Shown here one piece after another: positions 37,371 through 48,768 of a stretch of DNA of 64,000 nucleotides; the first letter of the stretch is position 1, and every line of letters begins with the position of its first letter. Source of the stretch: Loxodes magnus (Eukaryota > Ciliophora > Karyorelictea > Loxodida > Loxodidae); NCBI GenBank assembly GCA_946699065.1, contig CAMPDV010000240.1, positions 310,001-374,000 of the forward strand, read 5' to 3'. The notes under the pieces are model-generated. The model was not told the origin of the DNA. It ran no database searches and saw only the letters and a list, made by a program, of their open reading frames with translations. The position numbers and the translations under genes are program-made.

Positions 37371-37378
37371 TATAAATA
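37371..37378 (+). promoter_or_regulatory. TATA-like element of Myb copy 1
   Basis: TATAAATA ends 27 bases before the ATG, in the conserved context AGAGGTATAAATAGG. All four Myb copies keep a TATA-like word at this spacing, including the broken copy 3. It is a core promoter candidate implying a very short 5' leader. Confidence 0.5.
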
Positions 37379-37405
37379 GGCTGATAAGGGATTAAAATAA
37401 TAAAA

Positions 37406-38593
37406 ATGAAATACGACAAAGCAATTGGAAACGGCTAAAGTGAGTAAAGTAGCGAAAGATAAAGCAATGTTATTTCAGTAAAGCAGTTGCCTTGGACTGA
37501 AGAAGAAGATAATCTTATCTATCAATTCTATGAAGATTTGCCTCAAAGTTAGAAGTAAAGAATACCTTGGCTTTAGGTAGCGGAACTTATCAACTAAACG
37601 GTTTATAATGGTAAAGCTATAAGGAACAACCATAATGTCAGAGAACGTTGGGCTAACTATCTTAATCCTTAGTTAAAAAAAGCTACTTGGACTTTCGAAG
37701 AAGATTGCCTTATTGTTGAGAATAGAGTGAAGAATGGAAAGAACTGGAGACTAAGCTCTTAGATAATGAAAGAGAGAAACAGTCACTAGATAAAGAACAG
37801 GTTTTATTAAATCTTTTCAAGCAGTTTAAAGAAACAAGAAGAAAGCTTAAGTGTCTTTAAACAGGTACTTAACATTTAGAACCTCAAAGAGTTTATTGAG
37901 TATTTCAAAACTAGTAAAGACAAAAAGGTTCTAAAGTAGATAAAGCAAATCTAGGATAAAAAGCTTAAAGCTCAAGAACTAAAAAAGCATTTAATCCAAG
38001 AAGGATAAAAGCAATAAAAATAGTCTTCAGAGTAAAAGGAAGTTAAAAGTTAACCAAACAGTTAGATAAATCAACCAAGTTAATAGCCAAAAGATTTGAT
38101 ATAAAAGGATTAAAAACAAGAAAATGAAACTGAATAAAATCATTCTACACCAAACTAGGACTTCACGTATATTAGTTTCCCACAACCGTATTATAAGTAG
38201 CAACCATTGAGTTTTACAACTCAGTAAAGTACTTAAATGAATAATCCAAATGAAATGGGATTATTGTAGTAAAATAGTTTATAAAATAGTTATCTAAACT
38301 AGTTTAATAATTAGTATTATAATTGCCAATCTATTGGCAACGTATATTAATACCCATGGACGTAAACTAACTAAATATTCTAAAATACATATTTTATTCA
38401 ATATCCATAAAATTAATTTTAGGAATTTAAGCAGCCCCAAGATCAAATGTATACGTCCAGCATGTCAAGTCCGTTAGAAGCCTCCAAGAGTTCGCAGAAT
38501 ATGTAGTTTAGTAGTTAGAAGTATAATTGTAACTCAACTAATGCAGGAAATGATTAAAGTAGAGGAAAGTAAATTAACTCTATTATTTATTGA
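37406..38593 (+). CDS. Two-repeat Myb-like DNA-binding protein, copy 1
   Basis: 395 residues from the ATG at 37406 to a TGA at 38591-38593, with many TAA/TAG Gln codons and no internal TGA; all six Trp are TGG. Two Myb/SANT repeats: first at about 29-88 (LPWTEEEDNLIYQFYEDLP...IPWLQVAELINQ...IRNNHNVRERWANYLNP), second at about 92-140 (KKATWTFEEDCLIVENRVKN...NWRLSSQIMKERNSHQIKNRFYQIF). The spaced Trp residues and the RERWANYL/KNRFYQIF recognition helices mark an R2R3-type DNA binder. Residues 140-215 are a Lys-rich coiled-coil-like region; the rest is Gln/Asn/Ser-rich low complexity, as in activation domains. Probably a nuclear transcription factor. Copies 2 and 4 encode the same protein; copy 3 is broken. 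Confidence 0.9.
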
Positions 38594-38767
38594 AGTTAAC
38601 TTTTTATCTTTTAACTCTTCCTATCTTCAAATACTTTTTAAATACCTTGCTTTGCTCTTTTTACTCTCTATTATATGATTTATTAACTAAGTAGTGCTAA
38701 AGGAGATATGTGTTCAATAATAAGGAAATTTACTTAGTTTCAAGGGGAAATTAAGTGATTAGAGGTA

Positions 38768-39235
38768 ATGCAAGAATCTTTAGTTTCTGATTCTTTTTGA
38801 TAGTCAGCAAATATAGAGTAATATACCTTAGCTGTTAGTTGTGTACTTTTTTCATATAATGAGGGAATCAAAGTTGCTATGAATGAGCAGTTCTACTTCT
38901 TAAGAATTAGACTTCAACATTTTAAAACCGATGAAGATAAGATAGCTACCTTCACTAATAAAGCTTAACGGTTATTTGGACTTTTACTTCCTTATTTCAA
39001 ATATTTGTGTTTCTAGAGATAAGGAAAATGAGGTGGCAGGGTAGAAAGGATAGAATCTCATTTATTAAGGAAGCTTTATAATCAAGAAATGTGGTGAGAA
39101 GTTGTCTGAAAGTTGATTAGACAGACATATTATCTTAGATTTAGTCACTATCAGGAGTATCAAACCTACAGCTTCAAAAAGCAAGCGAATCGAACTTAGT
39201 TTCATCCCTCTATAACAAACCACAACATAAAATGA
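38768..39235 (+). CDS. Hypothetical protein with in-frame TGA codons
   Basis: One frame from the ATG at 38768 to a TGA at 39233-39235. It encodes a mixed hydrophobic/basic protein: YTLAVSCVLFSYNEGIKVAM, QFYFLRIRLQHFKTDEDKIA, QRLFGLLLPYFKYLCF, then RVERIESHLLRKLYNQEMW. TGA occurs four times internally, twice in the short stretch after EMW. No family was recognised. The text looks like a folded alpha-helical protein, but only base-level conservation would settle it. It starts about 175 bp after Myb copy 1 on the same strand. Confidence 0.38.
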
Positions 39236-41100
39236 ACTAAAAGCCTCATTAACATTCTGAAACCACAATTAAAACAAGTGAGTATTTTAACCCTTTTAAT
39301 CCATAATTTAACTTAATTGCTTAGTTTTCATATCAAAAAAGTATCTTAAGCTATTAGTGTTAGTTAACGCATAAATAAGAATATAACAGGCTTTAAAAGA
39401 AGAGTAGCCAAGAGGTATCAAAGTACTTATATATAGTTTGCATATAAAGTCTTTTAGTTACTATCAAATAAGATGTATTTATATAGAGACAATTAAGTAA
39501 ATATCAAACATAGATATATAAAAAAGACACCTTTAATAATTAAAGCAATTATATCTATATTAGATTGAGACAAGCTAGCTTCTTACCTTTTGCGCTATTA
39601 CTTTTAATTGAAAAAAGTAAAAATTAATTTAACCAAGATATGCTTACTAGAGTAATTACGCTTCTTCCTATTAAGATATATCACTAGCATATTCTACTTG
39701 AGATATCATTAGAAGGTTAGTAAGATCTTGAGTGGTATCCCTATTATTGCAACTGTTCCTGAAGCCATGCTATTTACTTGTTTTAGCTTCAGTTCTATTA
39801 TCCTTTCTTCGTCTGCCTTGCTAATATTAATTAGCCGCTTAATTTGATTCCTATAGCCACTAGATTAGATTTAGCTTTTCACTTAATCTTAGCAATCTCT
39901 ATTACAGTCTATTATTACTAGAAAACCCTTTAGTTATATATAATGCTATTAGGTAAAAAGAGGCAGCTGATATAACTTAGAGGGTTTATACTATAACAGA
40001 TGATTAGGCATAATTACTGACAAGACTTAGGATCTAGAAAAGCGATGGTTAGTGATTACTTTAGAAGACGGTGAGATAAGCTAGAGGAGTAATTAGAGGT
40101 TAAGTAATGAAACGTAGTATTGAAGATCTGATGAAATGGAGTTATACCTAAATTTACTGAAAGTGCAGAACACGCTTAACTAGGTATGATATAGAGACGT
40201 TGGAGTAGATACTGGAATACCTTAATAAATTAATCCCGTTTACTATATGTTTAAACAGAGAATTTTTAAGATTAACAGGTAAAAGCAGATTCACAGAAAC
40301 TTACTGAAGATGAGCATTTCTACTGTAAGGCAATAATTTAGCTAGATAGTTTAGAAAGTTAAGACTATATAAATGAAGACGCTTTACATATCTACGACTT
40401 CTAGTTTATTACTTAAGAATCTAAATACAGGGAAAATGCTTCTATAGCAGGCTGCAAATTAAGCAGAAGCTTAGCTAATCTTTATAATATCTACCATTTA
40501 AATGAGAAGTCGAATAATTAAAGGAAAAAGAAGCATCAAAAGTATATTATTAAGTGGCTAAGTGTATAGTAATGAATGACAGTGTAGTTTAAAAGAGTTA
40601 AGTCTAAAGCATTCTGTTCAGCTGGTTTAATTATAAGGGCTAATTACTTTAAACTGTCATTAGCTTCAATCTTCAAAGTCTAAGGAATAGTCCCTATTTC
40701 AGCTAGTAGGCTTACATCAAGCAATCTATTAAGAATTCTCTTTGACTTATATAGCAAGACTAACTCCCTTCTTACTATAGGATAGTAAGTTTCATAGACC
40801 ATTTAATCAACATTCATAAATAGACCCTCAAATACTCTAGTCTCATAAAAGCAAACTAACATCATACTTCTTCTCCAAGCAAGAAGTCTACATACCTACT
40901 ATCAAATCTAGTATCTAAAAATGCTATAATAGTAGTTAAGCTTTGGAAGAGCTAAGCATCCTTAAATAAGCATACTTAATGATAACTTCATAAGATGTAA
41001 GTATTGTAAAACTAGTGAGGTAAAATGAGGACTTAAGTATTATACTAATTTGAGGGAAGGATATTTAATACTTACTATCTAGTTGCATTTATATAGTTAG
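39236..41100. other. Intergenic, no supported gene
   Basis: Mixed composition without a nameable motif. No repeat shared with other parts of the window was noticed. Confidence 0.4.
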
Positions 41101-41112
41101 ATGTTTACCGAA

Positions 41113-41660
41113 TGCCATATCGAGAAGAGGGTTTTTAATTTCTGCTTCATGAGATAGATGAAGAGAAGAGTGTGTTTTAAGAGAGAAGACTGGAAATGTG
41201 AAGAGCTGAGTACTTAGGATAGGTGAACTTATACTCACATTAGCAGATTATGAAATAGGTAAGATTTGGATTCTTAATAAATAAGTAAAATATCATCTTA
41301 CAGTCAAAGTCAAAGAGGCTAAGTATTCTCTTCATAACTCATAAATAAACATTTCCTTAAAGAAAATTAAAGAATAAAGTCACATTTATATGTAGCCAGG
41401 AAAATGCTTATTATTGAGCAGTCTTAAAGACCATATCTAAACTTATTATGAATAAGTAATATTAAATCAATTCAATGCAGATTGGTAGGGATTATATATT
41501 TATACTTGTTTTAGTGAGAGTGCTAAATCTAGAGTTGAAGGGTATGCTAAACAAAAATTATTTTGCAATATTTTGAGTCAAATCTGAGACTTTAATAATC
41601 ATTCTTATTTTTACAGTTAAAAGAGTAAATTTTAATCAAACAAAGAAGTGAAAGTAACAA
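41113..41660 (+). CDS. Possible protein convergent to the kinase gene
   Basis: Two protein-like stretches lie in different frames: EKRVFNFCFMRQMKRRVCFK near 41120, and FNADWQGLYIYTCFSESAKS near 41470 followed by VEGYAKQKLFCNILSQI and a TGA. A small intron near 41220 would be needed to join them. No domain was recognised. It ends close to the 3' end of the kinase gene on the other strand. Confidence 0.3.
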
Positions 41661-41833
41661 GATTCACTTGTCTATATACTACTTGACTAAGAGTATACTT
41701 AAGCATACTAAGGATAGTAATAACTAGATGTCTTTGAATGGTAGGAGTATATAATGGCTGTATAAAGGTAAATGAGAATGGATAATATTTAATATCTATT
41801 ACTTGTAAATAGAACATATTTAAATGTGTCATG

Positions 41834-43240
41834 TCAATTATTCTTTAGCATCTGCAAAAACTCTTCATACGATAGTTGCCCATCGTTATCTATATCCACT
41901 TCCCTCATAATTTTTTCTATAGTTTCTTCGTCAATTCCCACTAAATCTGCTTTTAAAAACTCTCTTAGCTCCTCGAGAGAAATTTGACCATCTTTATCTC
42001 TATCCATTGCTATAAAGCAGGCTCTTATCCTTAATTCGTCTAAATAATTCTAGCTGTTCATACAAGCAGCGATGAATTCTGTATAATCTAAGCTTCCATT
42101 TTAGTTGGAATCAAGAATCTGCACTAGAGTGCTTATAGCTTAAGGATCCACAAAATTGCCTATAGTTGATAAGCCAGATTCAAGTTCTTCTTTATTAATA
42201 TATCCATCTCCATTCTAGTCCAACTTCAAGAAAGCATCTCGTAATGGCTCTATCTCTTCCTCAGGTATTTTAGACGCTATATAAGTGAGAGTTGCTCTTT
42301 TTAATTTTCTAGCTTCCAAGAAATTTCCTAAATTCTCTATTGCATCCATTGGTATTTCAATTTCGTTCATTTTCTCTTCAACTTGCCTCTAGATCCATGG
42401 ATGCTTGTAAGCTTCATCTGCAGTTATTCTAGTTATAGGGTTTCTATCGAGTAGCCTTTTAATTAAATCCATGGATTCTGGAGACACTTTCTTAAAAATA
42501 GGCAGTTAAAAGCTCAAAATTCCATTTCTCACATTCGACAATATCTCCTCATTATCTTTACCCTAAAACGGTGGACAACCACATAACATTATGTACAGAA
42601 CTATGCCTAAAGACCAAAGATCACATGCTTTACCATAATGTCCATCTAATACCTCCGGTGCTACATAAAAAGGAGTTCCGTTAATAGAAGTCATTATAGT
42701 GTTTAGATCAATAACCTTCGCTAATCCAAAATCGATTAGCTTTAAAGAGTTATCATCATCCTCGAATTTCAATAAAAAGTTTTCTGGTTTTATATCTCTA
42801 TGGGAAATCCCTTTATCATGACAATACCTTACAGCAGCTATCATTTGCCTCATACAGTTAGCAGCATCCTTTTCTGTGAGTCTTTTTTACTTCGCTATAT
42901 GATGGAATAGTTCTCCTCCTTCACAATATTCAGCTACTAAGAAGAAAATTCTATCTGATTCGTAATACTCCAATATTTTGATTACATTAGGATGATCTAA
43001 AGTCGCTAAAATTCTAACTTCATTCTAAAACTGTTCTATATCCTTAACTCTTAACTTATGCACGATCTTAACAGCCCGGTACTCTTAAGTGACTTTATGC
43101 TACGCAAGCATTACTTTCCCAAAAGCGCCACTACCTAATTCCTACTTGAAATCATACTCTTCTTTGATAGGATTCTTTTTACTTTCCACGAACCATTCCT
43201 TTTTCAGAAGAAGAGAATTTATTCTACTTTCAGTTTCCAT
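41834..43240 (-). CDS. CDPK: Calcium-dependent protein kinase (kinase plus four EF hands)
   Basis: 468 residues from the ATG at 43240 to a TGA at 41834-41836, uninterrupted once TAA/TAG are Gln; no internal TGA and three TGG Trp. Kinase at about 30-290: Gly loop LGSGAFGKV (35-43), ATP lysine K58 (YRAVKIVHK), HRDIKPEN (147-154), IDFG (169-172), GTPFYVAPE (188-196), DLWSLG. A junction/autoinhibitory helix follows, then four complete EF-hand loops: DQNGDGYINKEE, DSNQNGSLDYTE, DRDKDGQISLEE, DIDNDGQLSYEE. This is the plant/alveolate CDPK design: a Ser/Thr kinase switched on by Ca2+ binding to its own calmodulin-like domain. There is no N-terminal Gly for myristoylation, so it is probably cytosolic. 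Family-typical in length. Confidence 0.96.
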
Positions 43241-46200
43241 GATATTATATAGTGAAGTTTTATGTTCTATTTTCTAAGTTTAATTATTTAAACATCACTC
43301 ATTCAATTTCAAAATGCTCTTTGCTACATAATATGAACTTTAATATCCATTCTTATTATAGTCCATTTTCATCTTAGCTGTACTTTATATTATCCAGTAT
43401 GTCTTTACCTTCTCTATCCTTAGCTTCATACTTATCTTTTCTTACTGTATCGATGATGATGATTATGCTCATTGTGTGGATAGTGATAGTAGTATAATAT
43501 CATTAGTCGAAAGAGGAAAAAGCTATTATATCTTATCCAATTTACTCTCTATATTCTAAACTGCCATTCTTAGATCAGTCGAAAGGTGATTAGCATTTTA
43601 GTGAGGTAATGTAGATTAAAGGATGTAAAAGGCTAGATATCTGAGTATGTAGACCGATCTTAGATAGACCTGTAGAAATTTTAATTGAGCTAACGCTGAA
43701 AAAGTTTACAAGAAGGTTTGGTATTTTTAGCACTCTCAGTTCAAAAGCACATAAAACATAATTTCAATAAAGAAAAATATAGAAATGTAAGTACATAATG
43801 CTGTATTTATGATATAGATAGTATATTAAGGCACAAGTAAAAATTATCCTTGCTTAATTTTCATTTTATTTTGAATTATTTATTCCTTTATTTTACTTCA
43901 AATGATTATAAGGTATAATTAATGGGTAGTAAGTTGTAGATAGAGCTATAGGATTAACTCTTGAAGAGGAATAATGGAATTTTAAAGATTTATAGAAGCT
44001 TTTTAAGGATAGAGATTCTTTTGTGGGTTATGACTTGATTTGTCTTAGTGTTTTGGTTTTTTTTTTATGTATTAAGGTAGATGAAGCTGGCTATATGGGA
44101 GCTGTTTTAAAATAAATTATATGTATAGACTCTTTAACTTAGATGTTCAAGAAACTTTCATATGTGCCTTGGGTAAAATATCTTTTATGAGATCTTGTCA
44201 TGAAGCCCTTTGATTATATTTGCATAATCTAAGCCAGATTCTTCAATATCTGTTCTAGATAGACAATTTCTTTCTCCATTTATTTAAGCAAACTTTAATT
44301 CAAAAAGTCTTGATCTCTAGCTCTACCTTACTAAGACAATTAAGAATATAGAGTACTAAATCGAAGATTGATCTTTATATGAAAGTAATATTAATGTACC
44401 ATTCATTTGCTCCTGATCCAAAGAGAATCTATACTAGCAAGCATTTTTATTTATTAGGCTTTCATTTTTCTGTGTATACTTTTCTTCTCGTATCTCTCTG
44501 ATAAAATCCTTTATATTCCTTATAATCCAATAATTATTTTTACTCCTTAAGTTCTTAACTCCTTTTAAACTGTTTTTTAATTTTCTGCTTTATGGAACTT
44601 ATCTATACGCACTCCCTTTCAACCTCATAAGATTGAGTTAATTTCTTTTTGGAATGATAAGGAAAGTTAAGCTTTTAGTTATATCTTTTATACTTAATCT
44701 GTAGCTTGAATATATACAATGAATATGGTTAATATGTCACATATATACTTCATTTATAAAGAAAGCACTTTATTCTGCTAGTTTTACCTTAGTTATTATA
44801 TTTGATTTGCTAATTTGATAGTTGATATAAAAGGATTCAGGTACTTTTATTTGAAGGACTATTGTTCTTACATTCTTAGTATGAAGATATGTGTTTTAGA
44901 TTGCCCTGGTCTACAACCTTCACACTTTGGTGTATTCAAAACAGCTTTATCCCTTAGCTTTCTACTCGATATTCATATTCTAGGGATTCTAGGCTTGTAT
45001 ATTTAGCTAGTGGAAATTGGCGTTGGTTTTGATGTTTTACTTATGCTTGACTTGATGAGTGAGATCTACTTTACGAATCCTTTTTCTTTTAAAGTTTTGA
45101 TTCATATGGTATTTTGACTATCTTAAGTTGGCTGGCTAGTAAACCAAGTTTCCTCAATTTTTCATTTGCTATAGTATAAAAATGCTTCCCTCCTTTCTTT
45201 AATTGTACTTTGGATATTAAAAGATATTCCTTTAGTCATCTCATTTTTACTATCCAACACAGAGTAGCAATCCTCTACTAATTTCCATCTTAGCTCCTTA
45301 AAGTTCCATGCTTGCCTGATTTCTTCTAGCTCTCTTTGGCCATTAAAGAACTATTAAATCCAGGGTTTCACTCTATTAGACATGTGGCTACCTAGCGTTT
45401 CACTAATCAACATTCACTATGTTCTTATTCTAATTCTCAAGTGCTTATCAAGGAGTTTAGGTAGGTGAAGTCAAAAATTATTAAGAAAGGCAATTCCCTT
45501 GGACAAAGTCTCTTCAACTCTATCCTCTTGCATCTCATCCTCCTAGGTACTTAAGTAATTCCTTTAGGGAGAAAATCCGAATCCTGGCATCTATAAAACA
45601 GGCAATCGTAAAATAGTATGTTTAGAACCTATCTAGCTGATAGATATCAAAGCATCCAGACTTAAGAGCTAGTATCTCTAGAATTATTCGTAGTTATACA
45701 TTAGCTAGCAAGAAATAAAGCATCAAGCTATCTTAGCTCTCTGTATAAATAAAAACTAGCAGCTATTAAGGATATTTAGGCTAGAAGCATTACTATGATC
45801 TGCCCTAAAGACAGTACTAAGAGCTTTGTCTTGGAAAAAGTTTAAAGAAGCGACTCTTTTAAATCTATGCTGCTGGAAGAAAGCAAGAGAACTAAAATTA
45901 CGCTAAAGGTCTCTGCTAATAAATAATAGCTTAGGTATACTTAGAGATAGAGGAGCAGAAGGTCGTTTAGGGAATATAACAACTAAGTAGATAGAGTTCC
46001 ATGTGCGTGGTACTATTAATAAGCTGATTCAAGAATGTTTATTACTGTCTACAATCGAAGATCAAATTTGCCGCTCTTATATATAAAAAATGATTATAAA
46101 GATCATTTTAAAATACATACATTCCTTACTATTACCCTTAAAGAAATCTAGCCATTAAGTCATATTGGGTAAAGTACGAATGGCATAAGATCTTAATACT

Positions 46201-46436
46201 CTTAAATTGTAATTCACTAGCTTTTAAAAATAAGGATAGCAGTATAAGATATTAAGCATTGATAGACCTAGTCCTTATGAAGAGGTTTGAACAGATTGAT
46301 TGTTATTAAACTAAATTGTAGGCTTAAATATAATGAAAATTATAAGCAAGAAAGATATATTTCAGAATGGTTCATTTAGTCTAGATTTAACAGTAGACTT
46401 TAATTCTTGCACTAGGATAGTTAAGGAGTAAATAAT
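43241..46436. other. Intergenic between kinase and the 671-aa gene
   Basis: About 3.2 kb. 43241-43280 is the kinase 5' flank. 44150-45400 is pyrimidine-rich on the plus strand and could hold minus-strand coding sequence, but no frame shows a motif. Nothing else was recognised. Confidence 0.4.
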
Positions 46437-46451
46437 TCATTAGTGAGCCTA

Positions 46452-48541
46452 TCAAGCGAGTTGATTAACTAATTCCTAGCTTTTATTTAATCTCTTTGGC
46501 CATATTTCATCTTCACTATCTAGCATACTAACTGTATAGTACTTTTTAAATGCTTCACTTGTTCATAAAATTAAAGCCTATTTTAAAGGCTTAACTATAG
46601 GTGTAAATTTATAAGCTTTGAAGTCAGTTCTTATATCAAAAGTCTCTTATATGCTTCTAATATGATTTAGCTATTGTTCTATATGAAACATTCTTTTAAG
46701 TTAGCATTTAATAACTTCTTATAATACCAAGTCCACAGTAGCTTTCTTTTATCTTCTTCCCAATAGACTTTTTCATTACGATCACTGCTAGCACTCCATT
46801 CTATTCTTCTCTCATGCCATTTCACCTTTTTAATCCTCGTAGTATCTTAATTTAACTGCTTAAACTTGTGCTTCTTAGTTTAGATGTAGTATAAGTAGTC
46901 AGGATATCTTTCATTTGAATGACAAACTGTAGTAATTAGTCTCTTAATTTGGAGACTCTTTTTCGAAGGGTTAATAATATTGTCTAAGAAAAGCCTAGTA
47001 AGAAAGCTAAATCTGATGGACTATGAAAAAGCAACTCTGCTCTCTATACATAGGAGCTTATCGAAGTAGCTCTCTTAATACCTCATTAACATATGCAACA
47101 TAGGAGATACGAGGTACAACCTTAAGAGGGCTTTTACCTTTTACATCAAACTCCTAGAAGCCTAAAGACTCCAGAAAGGCAGTTGAGCAAAAGCACCAAG
47201 ATAATAAGGGTAGATATATCATTAATATCTTATTTAAGCTGTATCCTTAAAAATGACTCTATAGCCATATGCATAAATTAAGAAGCTTCAGCTTTTTCTA
47301 ACTGCTTATAGAAGCTTCTATCAAGTATATTAAGTATGCTCTTTTATAAGAGAATACTAAATATGCCATATCATGATAGTTCAGATATGGTTTATGATAA
47401 GATTCGAAGTAATAAACCTATTAGATAATTTAAAGCATATGTCTAGAAGATAACTTGCTTGTGCTTGTAAATCTAAATTCGGTAATTTTAGGAGAAATTA
47501 AAGTGTTATCGCTTGTTTTAGCTACTGACTTGCTTCTTGATGGCTTTCTATTAAGAGGAGAGAAACTACTTACTATAGACTAAAAGTGGCCCTGGGAAAA
47601 GTAGTTATTATCTAAAGATTTCTAGTTATGCTGCTCAATTGCTCCTCTAGTGTAGATCTACCTCATAAACGAGGGTAGAGGATTTCCTTTTTCTATGCTT
47701 CTAGGTACTTAAGTTTTAAATTTGGGAATGCCCTTGATATTATCTGAGAGCTTGTAGTCATAGTACTCTTATCCATTTGCTATATAAACGGCAGGCTTTT
47801 CCTTTATTATACCTTATCTCTTTACATACTTAGAGAACTTAATAATACTCTTAGCTAAAGGCTTCTCTACAATGCTGTAGTTAGTGTCATATGATTTTCC
47901 ACAGAAAAAAGGCTAATGTGCGTAGTTGCTTCTAGCTGTTTGACTTTTGAAGTCAGGGACTTTTAAATGCTTCATTGCTACATTGGGAACTACTTTCGTT
48001 TCGAACCTATGATCACTTACTTGCAAGTCCGCATTTAATGGCTTTCTAGCAAGCATTTTAGAGAATTTAACCATACCGTTCTATAGCCAAACTTGAGAAG
48101 ATTCAAGGTAAGGCTCACTGCCTTTATCTTCTTATCTACTTTTCAATGAAGTGGAGAAGCGGTTAAACTTTAAGACGCATCTTTAAATTCGGCTAAGTAA
48201 AAGACTTACGGTTTAACAGAATTCACATTTGGCTCATAGTTCCAACAAGTAGGAGTTTTATCCTTCAGCTAATTTGAATTGTAATACTACTCTCTTGACT
48301 AGGTTTTGAACATAAAGCTCTATCTTTCTCTCTTAGCTCTATCCTTAGCATGAACTTTCCTTCTCTATGCTTTCTTTCTCTTCACTTATTCACTCTCTTC
48401 AACATCAATCTTCTTCTTGCTAAAGGTACCAGCAGTGATTGGTCTCCCAGCTAGTATATCAAATTTGTTCTTCAGTATAAAATGTCTTGATGCAGCTGTA
48501 TGACCAGGCCTTGAAAATATTTTCTAGGTGGTAAAATCCAT
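46452..48541 (-). CDS. Unknown 671-aa protein with four tiny introns
   Basis: Start ATG at 48541; predicted stop TGA at 46452-46454 (another 15 bp on). Removing four GT...AG segments (48193-48209, 47341-47357, 47121-47137, 46693-46715) leaves exactly 672 codons and joins stretches that each read well but lie in different frames. The N-terminus (MDFTTQKIFSRPGHTAASRH) is basic; the middle is rich in motifs such as YLESSQVWLQNGMVKFSKML and KPLAKSIIKFSKYVKRQ; the second half is helical (ILNILDRSFYKQLEKAEASQ; KVKWHERRIEWSASSDRNEK). Two TGAs are in frame (GV-x-CKR, LIL-x-TSEAFKKYY). About nine Trp codons are TGG. I do not recognise the family; the repeated short Lys/Tyr/Pro motifs would suit a cytoskeletal or axonemal protein. 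The exact splice choice at the third intron is uncertain. Confidence 0.75.
46693..46715 (-). other. 23-nt intron 4 of the 671-aa gene
   Basis: GTTATTAAATGCTAACTTAAAAG on the minus strand. Its removal joins LLWTWYYKK to MFHIEQQLNHIRSIQETFDI in frame. It contains CTAAC, a branch-point-like word. Confidence 0.6.
47121..47137 (-). other. 17-nt intron 3 of the 671-aa gene
   Basis: GTAAAAGCCCTCTTAAG on the minus strand. Its removal joins CLSGVFRLLGV-x-CKR (x = TGA) to LYLVSPMLHMLMRYQ. A 14-nt or 32-nt segment just upstream would also restore the frame and would delete the TGA. Confidence 0.5.
47341..47357 (-). other. 17-nt intron 2 of the 671-aa gene
   Basis: GTATTCTCTTATAAAAG on the minus strand. 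Its removal joins NYHDMAYL to SILNILDRSFYKQLEKAE in frame. Confidence 0.72.
48193..48209 (-). other. 17-nt intron 1 of the 671-aa gene
   Basis: GTAAGTCTTTTACTTAG on the minus strand. It has a consensus donor and acceptor, and its removal shifts the reading into the next long protein-like frame (CVLKFNRFSTSLKSRQEDKG). Confidence 0.75.
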
Positions 48542-48768
48542 CTTAATACTATAAACCTAACACTATAATATAAATCATCAGCTTCAAACAAAACACTCTC
48601 TAGTACTTAAACTATTTTAACTTAGCAAAGCTAATAAGACTTAGTAAGGGATTCATTACTTAAACATTACTTAGTCAATAAGATATATAGAAGAGGGTAA
48701 AAAGAACAAAGCAAAGATATTTAAAAAGTATTTGAAGATAATAAGAGTTAAAGGGTAAAAGGTTAAGA

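Larger units (their letters stand above)
37145..38695 (+). repeat. Myb duplication unit, inverted relative to 48655-50225
   Basis: The similarity to the minus strand of 48655-50225 covers the whole Myb gene, about 260 bp of 5' flank (including GCAATACTGATTTGCTGTAG) and about 100 bp of 3' flank (including CTTCAAATACTTTTTAAATA). The two units form an inverted pair separated by about 10 kb. Confidence 0.88.

Noticed and set aside
43089-43277. 62-codon plus-strand ORF over the kinase N-terminus
   Set aside because: It is antisense to the well-defined start of the CDPK gene.
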